Source: DASVTR01 sp033855775
GTDB taxonomy: Bacteria; Acidobacteriota; Blastocatellia; Pyrinomonadales; Pyrinomonadaceae
Assembly: GCA_033855775.1 (NCBI GenBank)
Contig: JAWVFT010000138.1
Coordinates: 1 to 59,925, forward strand
DNA: 59,925 nt
Reading direction: 5' to 3'
Positions within the stretch are counted from its first letter, which is position 1; each line of letters starts with the position of its first letter. A program made the position numbers and the translations under genes. The notes beneath the pieces are model-generated. The model ran no database searches. It saw nothing but the letters and a program-made list of their open reading frames with translations, and had not been told where the DNA came from. Of the stretch, positions 35,701 to 44,031 are shown in pieces.

Positions 35701-36850
35701 CTGCGCCGTCCGCCAGCCAGGGGTCGCTGCTGAAAGGCTGTGCGGCGGGCATTTCGTTGATGACGGTCACGTCCGTGCGCGCGATGGCCGCGCCCTGCGC
35801 GCCGGAGCCGGGCAGCGCCGTTGACGGAGAAAACGGAGCCGGGCTGTCATCGTTATAAATGTTGTAGGTGACGCTCTGCGTCTGTTCGGCGCGGATGTTC
35901 TTGCGCCAGAGCATCTGCCCGTCGTTGGCGTCAACGAGAATGTAGTAGTCCGCGTCCTTGCTCCAGAGCGTCATCGAGTAGGCGAGCGTCGCCACTCCCG
36001 GCTCTGTGTAGAAATAAACGAGGTCGGCCTTGATGTTCTCATCGAACGGGCCTTTCGACAGGATGGTCGCGCGACCGCTGTCGGAAACGGATTGAGCGCT
36101 CACGGCGGACGCGCTCGTGTCAACGCCGACGGCTTTGGCCGCCGAGACAGCCGCATCGGCGGCGCTCATTCCCGGCTTCGTCTGCAACGCTGCGTAATCG
36201 AGTCCGGGCGCGAGGTTGCCTGTGGTGCGCGCAATCTCGCCCTCTTTGGTCAGGGCCGCGCGGACGTAGCCCTGAAAGACGGGGATGCCGCCAACGCGCT
36301 GTTCATACTCGACCCATGAGAGATTGCCCGCCGGGTTGGTGTAGTCGGCGACGCTGACAAGCTGCGCGATTTGGCTGGCCGTTAGGCCGTAGAGTTCGTT
36401 GTTCTCGGCGAGAAAGCCGCGAAAGATTGCTTCGTGCGCGTCCGCGCTCGGGGCCGTCAAAAAGCCTTTGGAGGTCGGCGCGAGGCCCACGATTTCAGGA
36501 GCATTGCCGGCCGGATTCATCTCGATGCGCAATCCGTTGACGCGCGCGGCCAAGCTTTGGCTCGCCTGCTCCATGCTCTGACCGAAACGAGCGGCGGAAG
36601 ATTGAGCTTTGCGACTCGCCTGCTGGCGCAAGCTCGCCAGCTTCGTCTGGCTCTTGCTCGATTTGTCGTCAAAGCGGATGTCGTAGTTTTCAAGGGCCGG
36701 ATGATAGACAATGCTCTTGCCGGAGGTTGGTCCGGTCTGCTTGGCGGCCTGCGTGCGGAATGGCGCGGGCATCACAAACATCGCGCCGAGCAAGGCCACG
36801 GCGACGACGATGAGCAGCCATCCTTTTCTCTTCTTCAAATTTAACTTCAT
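32789..36850 (-). CDS. Secreted M36 (fungalysin-like) metalloprotease with C-terminal FG-GAP/VCBS-like repeats
   Basis: This 1353-residue secreted protein starts with a signal peptide (KKRKGWLLIVVAVALLGAMF). A propeptide (FTP/PepSY-like) comes next, then the M36 catalytic domain with HEMTH at residues 535-539 (zinc ligands His535 and His539, Glu536 catalytic) and the third zinc ligand Glu562 in GEGWSD. A beta-sandwich region (about 770-1070) follows. Six repeats of DxDGDGKxDxAVFRPSxGNWY with about 44-residue spacing end the protein (about residues 1080-1350). The DxDGDG loops are the calcium-binding core of FG-GAP/VCBS repeats. SD AAGGAGG lies 10 nt before the ATG. It is probably a surface enzyme attached or secreted with the glycan. 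Confidence 0.92.
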   Translation of the reverse strand: MKLNLKKRKGWLLIVVAVALLGAMFVMPAPFRTQAAKQTGPTSGKSIVYHPALENYDIRFDDKSSKSQTKLASLRQQASRKAQSSAARFGQSMEQASQSLAARVNGLRIEMNPAGNAPEIVGLAPTSKGFLTAPSADAHEAIFRGFLAENNELYGLTASQIAQLVSVADYTNPAGNLSWVEYEQRVGGIPVFQGYVRAALTKEGEIARTTGNLAPGLDYAALQTKPGMSAADAAVSAAKAVGVDTSASAVSAQSVSDSGRATILSKGPFDENIKADLVYFYTEPGVATLAYSMTLWSKDADYYILVDANDGQMLWRKNIRAEQTQSVTYNIYNDDSPAPFSPSTALPGSGAQGAAIARTDVTVINEMPAAQPFSSDPWLADGAGNVTTTGNNVDAGLDVDGTNGIDAGTRAVGTGRVLSFVYNPAPGIPAPGDAPTGTAYRNGIVTNIFFWTNRYHDRVYNLGFTEQARNFQTNNYGRGGLGNDFVRAEAQDSSGTNNANFSTAADGTLPRMQMYIFTGPTPDRDGDIDAEIFIHEMTHGTSNRLHANAAGLLTAQAGGMGEGWSDFYARCILSTAGENVNGLYASGAYATLQLGSLGTDNSYYGIRRFPYAVKTTVGTNGKPHYPLTFADIDPAKVNTTDGAFTESPLNFTANNGAAEVHNIGEIWCMMLLEVRARMINRLGWAVGNQRALQIVTDAMKLDVASPTLVQARDSIIAADNAGFGGNDVDDIWAGFATRGLGFGASVTGTSTVTESFLTPNLVLGTVTFSDAGGNNNGFADPGETIALSVPINNPLGSTATGVTATVAGTTVNYGSIAGGATVTMTIPYTVPAATPCGAALVIPVDINSSIGPVVPSQTFNLSIGQPIVGFTQAFDGVTAPALPASWTTAHTGTLADWVTSTTTPSSAPNDAFSNEVTTVATSEIVTPDIPVSSASAQLTFRNLFNLEFSSTTPSTAFDGMVLEIAIPGVAGGAFQDIVTAGGSFASNGYNKTMSTGFSSPLSGRAVWSGTSAGTTAAPDYVTTVVNLPAAANGQLIKLKWKRGDDTSAVAVGVAGVRIDSIQITTGSSCSPVIPPITVRHPADFDGDGKTDAIIFRPSEGKWYVRNSATNTAFSLPWGLGTDKVVYGDYDGDGRGDFATFRESEGNWYILNSNGPTVTIVGWGQSGDKPVPADYDGDGKTDVAVFRPSDGNWYVKKSTGGSSVQGWGNPTDTLVPSDYDGDGKADIAVFRPSEGNWYVLKSTGGSTVTSWGNSGDKAVPGDYDGDQKSDIAVFRPSDGNWYVKKSTGGSTVTNWGNAADKPVAADYDGDGKFDIAIWREAEANFYIINSATNTVSIINLGTTGDIPVIGALIP

Positions 36851-37472
36851 GCAGTTAGGCCCTCCTTAGGCCTAAAGCTGGTTGGGGAACGATAAGGGGA
36901 ACAGAGCTTGCCGCTCGCGCAAAGCGAGGATGAAGGACATCCGCCAAGATTACTTGCGCAAAAGTCTCTTTTCCGGTTTCGCCGGCAGATTGCTCCGCCG
37001 ACAAAATCGCCGTGGCTCTGACTTGTTGATGATTTACTCGGAAACCGACGAATTACAATAATCCGCTGTGTGCGACGAAAGTCCGGCGGACTCCGGCGCG
37101 CGGTCGAAGGTTGAAAGGGCACCGCCTCAAGGAGGACAAAAACGTGATTCGTCTTCGTTGAGGGCAGACAATACCTACAGCAACTTTTTCAGGAGTCCGG
37201 CTGGTAAGAAATAAGACAGCGGCGCGCTCTTACCGTGATACTGGGATTGCTGGATTAGTCTTCCCACACGCCGACATTATGGATTGGTCGCTTAGGCGGA
37301 AGGCGCGGGGGACATCTCATTCTGAAAATGCTCGCGCAGTATAGGTGTGGAATATTACGAAGTCAAATAGTTTTAAGATTTCAGGAGCAGGATGAGCAGG
37401 ATGCGCCGAATTTTTTAAACGACGTGGCCGGGCCAGCTTGAGCGGCGGCGGTCCGGCCACGCACAGCAGATG
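36851..37472. other. Non-coding gap between protease and gmd
   Basis: The 622 bp carry no supported gene. They hold the protease ribosome site (AAGGAGG, revcomp of 36862-36868), the small hairpin CCGGTTTCGCCGG at 36973-36985, and at 37129-37135 a plus-strand AAGGAGG followed 8 nt later by a five-codon GTG frame ending in TGA (37144-37161). The hairpin 37423-37461 is listed separately. This is likely the regulatory region of the protease. Confidence 0.4.
37423..37461 (-). terminator. Hairpin downstream of gmd
   Basis: CGTGGCCGGGCC (37423-37434) pairs with GGTCCGGCCACG (37450-37461) with one G-T wobble, giving a 12 bp stem and 15 nt loop. It lies 11 nt past the gmd stop at 37473 on the minus strand. 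There is no U-run after it in that direction (an A-run is present instead), so a Rho-dependent or stabilising role is as likely as an intrinsic terminator. Confidence 0.5.
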
Positions 37473-38519
37473 TTAGATTGTTCCCCATCGCACTTTGCCG
37501 ACGACGGGCGCGTCTTTTGCGGCGAGGGCTGCCTGCTCGGCCTGCGCCATTTCCATGTCGTGCTCGACCATCAGGCGCACCAACTCCTTGAAACTCACCT
37601 TCGGTTCCCATCCCAGTTTCTCTTTCGCCTTGCTGGCATCGCCGAGCAGCAGGTCAACTTCGGTCGGGCGATAATAGCGCGGGTCAATGTCAACGTGCTT
37701 TTGCCAGTCAACATCCAGCAGGCCGAAGGCTTCGTCCAGAAATTCTCTGACCGAGTGGGTTTCGCCCGTGGCGATAACAAAGTCGTCGGGTTCGTCTGCC
37801 TGCATCATCAGCCACATCGCCTCAACGTAGTCGCCCGCGTAGCCCCAATCGCGGCGCGCGTCGAGGTTGCCAAGGTAGAGCTTGTCCTGAAGGCCGAGCT
37901 TGATGCGCGTGGCGGCGCGCGTAATCTTGCGCGAGACGAAGGTTTCGCCACGGCGCTCCGATTCGTGATTGAAGAGAATGCCGTTGCAGGCGAAGAGGTC
38001 GTAAGACTCGCGGTAGTTGACCGTGATGTAATAGGCGTAAGCCTTGGCGCAGCCGTAGGGCGAGCGCGGGTAGAAGGGCGTGCGCTCGGTTTGTGGCGTC
38101 TCCAAGACCTTGCCGTACAACTCGGACGAAGAGGCTTGGTAGAACTTCGGCTTGATGCCCGTCTCGCGGATGGCTTCGAGGATGCGCACCGTGCCGAGCC
38201 CCGTCACTTCCGCCGTATATTCCGGCACGTCGAAGCTGACGCGGACGTGGCTCTGCGCGCCGAGGTTATAAATCTCGTCGGGCTGCGTTTGTCTGAGAAC
38301 AGTGTTGAGCGAACTGGAATCATTGAGGTCGCCGTAGACGAGCCGCAGCCGCGTCCCCTTCTCGTGCGGGTCCTGGTAGAGATGGTCAATGCGGTCTGTG
38401 TTGAAGGAGGACGAGCGACGGATGATGCCGTACACTTCGTAGTCCTTCTTCAGCAGCAACTCCGTCAGGAACGAGCCGTCCTGCCCTGTGATTCCGGTGA
38501 TGAGAGCGCGTTTGGTCAT
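37473..38519 (-). CDS. gmd: GDP-mannose 4,6-dehydratase
   Basis: The 348-residue protein is a standard Gmd. TKRALITGITGQDGSFLTEL is the NADP-binding start, RRSSSFNTDRIDHLY the GDP-mannose loop, and YQASSSELYGKVLETPQTE and YPRSPYGCAKAYAYY hold the Ser/Thr, Glu and Tyr-Lys catalytic set. GILFNHESERRGETFVSRK and RRDWGYAGDYVEAMWLMMQ complete the family signature. It makes GDP-4-keto-6-deoxymannose, the substrate of Fcl at 40199-41158. The two genes are on opposite strands, separated by two plus-strand genes. No clear ribosome site was found (AGGAA is 13 nt away). Confidence 0.95.
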   Translation of the reverse strand: MTKRALITGITGQDGSFLTELLLKKDYEVYGIIRRSSSFNTDRIDHLYQDPHEKGTRLRLVYGDLNDSSSLNTVLRQTQPDEIYNLGAQSHVRVSFDVPEYTAEVTGLGTVRILEAIRETGIKPKFYQASSSELYGKVLETPQTERTPFYPRSPYGCAKAYAYYITVNYRESYDLFACNGILFNHESERRGETFVSRKITRAATRIKLGLQDKLYLGNLDARRDWGYAGDYVEAMWLMMQADEPDDFVIATGETHSVREFLDEAFGLLDVDWQKHVDIDPRYYRPTEVDLLLGDASKAKEKLGWEPKVSFKELVRLMVEHDMEMAQAEQAALAAKDAPVVGKVRWGTI

Positions 38520-38834
38520 AAATAATCAAGGTTCCTATCGAGCGCGTAATTTGCGGAAGTCTTGTTTGAGCCGCTCGCGTTGTCGCGGGCCGTGGTCAAG
38601 CGGTCGAGCCACAGGAAAACCGGGCGGCGCTTCCGAACCGCATACCATAAACGAGATGAAGCCTTCGAGCAAGCAGCCGACTTCGCGCGGGCCGGAATTG
38701 CGAAATTGACAGCCGGAGAAAATAGAACGATATTCAACCTTTCCCGGTTTGAAGGCTCGCGGCTCTCGCTGTTGATGCGAGTTAGCGCGAGCAGCGCGGG
38801 CGCGCATTGGAAGCTACACAAATAAGGAGTCCAC
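38520..38834. other. Divergent spacer between gmd and the small membrane gene
   Basis: The 315 bp contain no gene. On the plus strand a promoter-like pair is listed separately (38706-38734). No heptad array is visible here, which contrasts with most other gaps. Confidence 0.4.
38706..38734 (+). promoter_or_regulatory. Probable sigma-70-type promoter for the 38.8-58 kb operon
   Basis: A perfect -35 TTGACA (38706-38711) is followed after 17 nt by GATATT (38729-38734), 4 of 6 to the -10 consensus. It would start transcription about 90 nt before the gene at 38835 and is the best promoter I could see in the window. The run of plus-strand genes to 58.3 kb has only short gaps, so this may feed a long transcript. 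Confidence 0.5.
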
Positions 38835-39020
38835 ATGACGAAAGAAGGTTCTGCGAAGCTAACGTTTGTGCTGTCAATTATCGCGGCGGTTCTGGCGTTC
38901 TCTGCCGCGCTCATCGCGTATGTGCGGAAGGGCGATGTCAATATCTCGCTGGTAGCGGCGGGCGTCTTCCTGCTGGCCTTCGGCTTCGGGGCGCGCAGCC
39001 GGATGACGCAGGGCAAGTAA
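38835..39020 (+). CDS. Small two-span membrane protein
   Basis: The 61-residue protein has two clear hydrophobic stretches, LTFVLSIIAAVLAFSAALIA (about residues 9-28) and ISLVAAGVFLLAFGFGA (about 37-53), joined by a short YVRKGDVN loop. AAGGAG at 38824-38829 lies 5 nt before the ATG, so it is a true gene. The ends are basic (MTKEGSAK and RSRMTQGK), which fits an N-in, C-in hairpin. It is unrelated to any family I know. It starts the plus-strand operon that encodes glycan assembly. Confidence 0.72.
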   Translation: MTKEGSAKLTFVLSIIAAVLAFSAALIAYVRKGDVNISLVAAGVFLLAFGFGARSRMTQGK

Positions 39021-39169
39021 GTTTGACTTAAAGCCGCGAGCAGCTTGAACGCCGCGAGCGGCTAACTCCGGCAGGCTCGCTCTACTACACAAGGAGCGAG
39101 AGCGCGCTTCTCATCATTCACAGCAGCAACAGCAGCGCGAGCGCGGCGGCCCGGACGCATTACAGAGAC

Positions 39170-40078
39170 ATGCAGCACACTCCTTACTTCTCCGTCGTTA
39201 TCCCGACCTACAATCGCGCGCATCTCATCCGCAAGACCATCGAATCGGTTCTCGCGCAGCAAGACGGCGACTTTGAAGTCATCGTCGTTGACGACGGCAG
39301 CCGCGACAACACGGAGGCGGTCGTCCGCTCCATCGAGGACGAGCGCCTGGCTTACCACAAAAAAGAGAACGCCGAGCGGGCGGCGGCGCGCAACTACGGC
39401 GCAAGGCTGGCGCGCGGTCGTTACCTCAACTTCTTCGACTCCGACGACCTGCTCTACCCAAACCATCTACAGGCGGCGCGTCGCTTAATCGAGCAGCACA
39501 ACGAGCCGGAAATTTTTCATCTGGGCTTTGAGATGAAGGACGCGGCGGGGCGTCTGCTCTACCGCGTTGATGCGATGAAGGGAAACCTCAACGAGCAACT
39601 GCCGCGCGGCAATCTGTTGAGTTGCAACGGCGTCTTCCTGCGCGCGGATGTGGCGCGCGAGTTTCCGTTCAACGAAGACCGCGGGCTTTCCGCTTCCGAA
39701 GATTGGGAACTGTGGCTGCGCCTCGCCAGTCGCTTTCACATTCACTACTCGAACGAGGTCACGTCCGTCATCGTCAACCACGACGAGCGCAGCGTCTTGA
39801 CCGTCAACGAAGCGGCGCTCTTGAAGCGCATGAACCTGACGCTCAAGTATCTTTTCGAGGATGAGGCGTTCGTCCGAAAATATGGCGACAAGCGGCGCGT
39901 CATCGAAAACGAGTTTTTGTCATACATCGCCCTGCATCTGGCGATGAGCGGCGAGGCGAGGCGCGCGTGCAGGCACTTGAAGGATTCCGTCCGCGTGCTG
40001 CCGTCTTCGGTCTTTCGGCGCAGATTTCTGGCGGCGGTCAAGCACATCATTTTAAACTCGCGGAAAAGTATAATATAG
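39170..40078 (+). CDS. Glycosyltransferase family 2
   Basis: This 302-residue GT-A protein has YFSVVIPTYNRAHLIRKTIE, VIVVDDGSRDNTEAVV, the acidic motif in NFFDSDDLLYPNHLQ and the acceptor-domain segment SASEDWELWLRLASRFHIHY with the catalytic ED. All key parts are intact. Homologues with this N-terminus transfer hexose or rhamnose in O-antigen clusters. The C-terminus (about residues 230-302) is basic and helical and lacks membrane spans. Its stop leaves a gap of 120 nt before fcl. Confidence 0.85.
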   Translation: MQHTPYFSVVIPTYNRAHLIRKTIESVLAQQDGDFEVIVVDDGSRDNTEAVVRSIEDERLAYHKKENAERAAARNYGARLARGRYLNFFDSDDLLYPNHLQAARRLIEQHNEPEIFHLGFEMKDAAGRLLYRVDAMKGNLNEQLPRGNLLSCNGVFLRADVAREFPFNEDRGLSASEDWELWLRLASRFHIHYSNEVTSVIVNHDERSVLTVNEAALLKRMNLTLKYLFEDEAFVRKYGDKRRVIENEFLSYIALHLAMSGEARRACRHLKDSVRVLPSSVFRRRFLAAVKHIILNSRKSII

Positions 40079-40198
40079 TGTTGATTCACCCGAACCGTTA
40101 AAGAGCCCGTCAATTCCTAAAGCTTAAGAGAGAACGTTGAGAGCGCGATTGCCGGCAAGGCGGCGAGCCTCGTTGCCGAAGGGCGCGCGAGATTGAGA

Positions 40199-41146
<948 letters not shown>

Positions 41147-41158
<12 letters not shown>

Positions 41159-41264
41159 GGATTGGGGGAAAGGGGTTGGGGAAGACAAAAATCAAGTTGA
41201 GAGTATCGCTTCTCGTCTTTAGTTTTCCCCAACCCCTTTCCCCGTTCCCCAACCCCCGTTTCCC
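41147..41264. repeat. GGGG/CCCC heptad arrays in inverted arms
   Basis: Arm one in 7 nt steps is AGCAGGG, GTTAGGG, ATTGGGG, GAAAGGG, GTTGGGG (41147-41181). Arm two, 41223-41264, is TTTTCCC, CAACCCC, TTTCCCC, GTTCCCC, AACCCCC, GTTTCCC. They are inverse complements and could form a long imperfect hairpin. The stop codon of fcl (41156-41158) lies in arm one; the ATG at 41271 follows arm two directly. The words resemble the CCCCAATC-type heptads of cyanobacterial repeats. Confidence 0.85.
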
Positions 41265-41270
41265 AAACGT

Positions 41271-42173
41271 ATGTTTCCGAAAATCAGCATCGTCACGCCC
41301 TCGTTCAATCAGGGGAAATTTCTTGAGCAGACGATTCAGTCGGTGCTCAATCAGAACTATGAGCGGTTGGAGCACATCATCATTGACGGCGGCAGCACGG
41401 ACGAGAGCGTGGAGATTATACGTCGTTACGAAGACCGTCTTGCTTACTGGACGAGCGAGCCGGATAGAGGGCAGGTGCATGCCATCAACAAAGGCTTGGA
41501 GCGCGTGACGGGCGACATCGTTGCTTATCTCAACTCGGACGACCTCTATCTGCCGGGAGCGTTTGCGGCGGTCGTCGAGCATTTCAACAGCAATCCTGAG
41601 TGCGAGTGGCTGTGCGGCGAGACGATGATGTTCGGCGAGGCGGGGCATCGCACGGAGTTGTTGAAGACGGAGGTGCCTAAGTCCGCCGCGCACGCTCTCT
41701 CGTGGGCTTATCAGGCTCCGCAGCCGGGCATGTTCTGGAAGCGCGAGTTGGTGCAGCCGGGGTTCGATGAGAAGTGGAACTACGTGTTCGACCACGAACT
41801 CTACGTGCGGCTCTTGCTGGCCGGGCATAAGTGCGAACTCCTGCCCGTGCCTGTCGCCGCTTATCGCCTGCACGGGACGAGCAAGACCGTGGCCGAATCC
41901 GAAGGCTTCGATAAAGAGTTTGACGCCATCGCAGATATTTACGAAGGACAGTTGAAGGGCGCGGGACGACGCTGGTGCGCGGCGACGAGTTCGTTGCGCC
42001 GCTCATATTTCGCCAGCCGTGGCGGGCGCGTCAAAGAGGCCGGACGCTGGCTCTTGAAAGCCCTCGTCACGCATCCCGAAAGCGTCTGCCGCCGTCCCTT
42101 CTGGGGCTGCACGCGCCAACTTCTGCGCAGCAGTTTTACAAGCCTGAGCCGCGCCAGTCGTAGCTCAGGTTAA
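41271..42173 (+). CDS. Glycosyltransferase family 2
   Basis: The 300-residue protein is a GT2 enzyme: KISIVTPSFNQGKFLEQTIQ, HIIIDGGSTDESVEIIRRYE, the Asp motif in VAYLNSDDLYLPGAFAAV, and the catalytic-base stretch WNYVFDHELYVRLLLAGHKC. The SDR spacing SVLNQNYERLEH is typical of the family's sugar-nucleotide site. The last part (residues 225-300) is basic, Arg-rich and helical, probably a membrane-surface anchor. It begins right after the repeat, with no ribosome site apart from the array. Donor unknown. Confidence 0.85.
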   Translation: MFPKISIVTPSFNQGKFLEQTIQSVLNQNYERLEHIIIDGGSTDESVEIIRRYEDRLAYWTSEPDRGQVHAINKGLERVTGDIVAYLNSDDLYLPGAFAAVVEHFNSNPECEWLCGETMMFGEAGHRTELLKTEVPKSAAHALSWAYQAPQPGMFWKRELVQPGFDEKWNYVFDHELYVRLLLAGHKCELLPVPVAAYRLHGTSKTVAESEGFDKEFDAIADIYEGQLKGAGRRWCAATSSLRRSYFASRGGRVKEAGRWLLKALVTHPESVCRRPFWGCTRQLLRSSFTSLSRASRSSG

Positions 42174-42240
42174 GAGCGACGGATGAGGGAAAGGCTTTTG
42201 AGATTTTCCGCGTCGCCAAAACGGCGGAGTCGTCGCCGCC

Positions 42241-42273
42241 AGTCATTCGTCAGTCATTCGTCAGTCGCTTGTT
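42241..42273. repeat. Three tandem 11-mers
   Basis: AGTCATTCGTC, AGTCATTCGTC and AGTCGCTTGTT follow each other at 42241-42273 in the gap before the next glycosyltransferase. The period is 11, unlike the heptads elsewhere. A separate pair of TTTGAGG heptads is at 42314-42327. Confidence 0.6.
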
Positions 42274-42313
42274 AAATTAACGCTCTGCTTTTGCCGTCCC
42301 TGCTTTTCCCCTT

Positions 42314-42334
42314 TTTGAGGTTTGAGGTTTGACT
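42314..42334 (+). repeat. TTTGAGG heptads carrying the GT4 start
   Basis: TTTGAGG (42314-42320), TTTGAGG (42321-42327) and TTTGACT (42328-42334) run in tandem. The first GAGG acts as a plausible ribosome site 8 nt from the TTG start codon at 42329, which lies in the third copy. This is a case where the repeat appears to supply translation signals. Confidence 0.55.
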
Positions 42335-43594
42335 CGTCTGCCGCCGCGCACGCTCTATCTTTGTTACTTCGGCTTGCGGGAGCCGTTGGTGCAGACGCAG
42401 GTGTTGCCTTACCTGCGCGAACTGGTCGCGGGCGGAATCGAAGTCTTCCTGTTGACCTTCGAGCCGCGACTCGCGGACGGTTGGAAGCCGGAAGAGTTAG
42501 AGTCGGAGCGCGAGCGTCTGGCCGGTGAAGGCATACGCTGGTTTCAACTGCCGTATCACAAGCGGCCAAGCGTTCCGGCGACCGCTTACGATATAGCGCA
42601 GGGAGCGCGCATGGCGGCGCGTCTGGCGCGGCGACACAAGATTGATGTCCTGCACGCGCGCGCGCACATTCCGCTGGCGATGGCTCTGCTGGCGCGACGC
42701 CTGATAAAGTTTCGCCTCGTCTTTGACATACGCGGATTGATGGCCGAAGAGTATGCGGACGCGGGCGTGTGGCGGGAGCAGTCCGCGCCGTTTCGCGCCG
42801 TCAAGCGATTGGAACGCGCCGGGATTCGCAAGGCAGACCAACTCGTCGTGTTGACAAGGAAGATGCGCGACTGGCTCGTTGAGCGCAAGTTGAAGAGCGC
42901 GTCGCAGATTGAAGTGATTCCGTGCTGCGTTGACTTTTCGCGCTTCGATGAGAGCGTTGCTATTGAGCGGCAGGCGACGGAGGCGACGCGCTTTGAAGTC
43001 GTGTACGCGGGTTCCGTGACGGGGCTTTACCTGCTCGAAGAGATGGCGCGTTTCTTTCTTCAGATACAAGCGCGGCGCGCGGGCGCGTTTCTCAGAATCA
43101 TGACTCATTCGTCGAGCGAAGCGGCGCGAGCGCGCTTGTTAAGCGTCGGGTTAAAGGCGGAAGACTTTTGGGTCGGTCGGGTCGCGCCGTCTGAAGTGCC
43201 AGTCTATCTGAGGCAAGCGCGTTTGGGCTTGTCGTTTCGCAAGCGGACGTTTTCGCAGATAGCGGCTTCGCCGACGAAGGCGCCGGAGTATCTGGCGGCG
43301 GGGCTGCCGGTCGTGTGCAACGCGGGCATCGGCGACATGGACGAGTTGTTGCGCGACGAGCGTGTCGGCGTGGTCGTCGAATCGTTGACGGATGAAGGGT
43401 TGGCTGAAGCCGCCGCGCACGCTTTGGCTCTGGCGGACGAGGCGGCGATAGCGGCGCGCTGCGTCGCGGCGGCGCGCAAGCATTTCGATTTGAGCAAGGT
43501 GGGCGGGGCGCGTTATCGCAGCCTTTACGGGCGTCTCGAAGAGCAGGAGGGAACGAGCGGGGAGCTTTCAAAAATAGCGCTTAAAGCGAGGTGA
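42329..43594 (+). CDS. Glycosyltransferase family 4
   Basis: This 421-residue GT-B enzyme has the N-terminal acceptor domain YLCYFGLREPLVQTQVLPYL, with LLTFEPRLADGWKPEELE, and the segment VLHARAHIPLAMALLARRL. The C-terminal GT4 domain includes FEVVYAGSVTGLYLLEEM and the nucleotide-binding E-x7-E region: LRQARLGLSFRKRTFSQIA, TKAPEYLAAGLPVVCNAGIG. The start is TTG within a heptad repeat, so it is approximate. Family members transfer sugars from GDP/UDP donors to a growing chain. Confidence 0.85.
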   Translation: MTRLPPRTLYLCYFGLREPLVQTQVLPYLRELVAGGIEVFLLTFEPRLADGWKPEELESERERLAGEGIRWFQLPYHKRPSVPATAYDIAQGARMAARLARRHKIDVLHARAHIPLAMALLARRLIKFRLVFDIRGLMAEEYADAGVWREQSAPFRAVKRLERAGIRKADQLVVLTRKMRDWLVERKLKSASQIEVIPCCVDFSRFDESVAIERQATEATRFEVVYAGSVTGLYLLEEMARFFLQIQARRAGAFLRIMTHSSSEAARARLLSVGLKAEDFWVGRVAPSEVPVYLRQARLGLSFRKRTFSQIAASPTKAPEYLAAGLPVVCNAGIGDMDELLRDERVGVVVESLTDEGLAEAAAHALALADEAAIAARCVAAARKHFDLSKVGGARYRSLYGRLEEQEGTSGELSKIALKAR

Positions 43595-43598
43595 AACG

Positions 43599-43949
43599 AT
43601 GGAACTCAGTTCAATCTTGTTCGCATTCTGCTTGCTCTCGGCGGGAATCTGGCTCATCTTCACAATCAATGGCGACTTTAAAGAGAAACAAAGGCAGGGA
43701 CAGAGATTGGCGGCAAGCGCGCCCGTCAAGCGTTTGCCCGCCGCGCGCCCCGCTGCCGCTACTGCCCGCGCCGCGACGGGCAGAGCCATGACAAACGCGC
43801 GACAGCTTTCGCCTGCGCCGACGGTCGAGTCGCCGCGCGCTGCTGTGGCTCCGGCCAAGGTTGAGCAGGCGGGAGCGATAGACCCGTTTCAGCTTTTGAA
43901 CACGGCGGTCATGCGCGAGACGTTCGAGCGCTTCACGCGCGAATTGTAG
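43599..43949 (+). CDS. Small single-span membrane protein
   Basis: The 116-residue protein has one span near residues 5-24 (SILFAFCLLSAGIWLIFTIN), then a basic GDFKEKQRQGQR stretch and an Ala/Pro/Arg-rich linker (KRLPAARPAAATARAATGRA), ending in a helix FQLLNTAVMRETFERFTREL. GAGGTGA lies 5 nt before the ATG, and the previous stop is 4 nt away. It is coupled to the glycosyltransferase before it. The function is not known. Confidence 0.65.
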   Translation: MELSSILFAFCLLSAGIWLIFTINGDFKEKQRQGQRLAASAPVKRLPAARPAAATARAATGRAMTNARQLSPAPTVESPRAAVAPAKVEQAGAIDPFQLLNTAVMRETFERFTREL

Positions 43950-44031
43950 CCGGAGAAATTCAAACAATGCCGCACGGGATAGCTGAGCTTTCATCGTCGC
44001 GCGCCGCGCGCGGCTCTCACGCTCTGCCAGC

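Noticed and set aside
36961..37020. A c-di-GMP or similar riboswitch in the protease leader
   Set aside because: The CCGGTTTCGCCGG hairpin and nearby GAAA segments do not match the consensus of any riboswitch I could check by eye. A covariance-model search would decide it.
36851..37122. Open frame on the minus strand (about 91 codons) overlapping the protease upstream region
   Set aside because: Its composition is low in normal residues, it has no ribosome site, and it covers the clear promoter/ribosome-site region of the protease.
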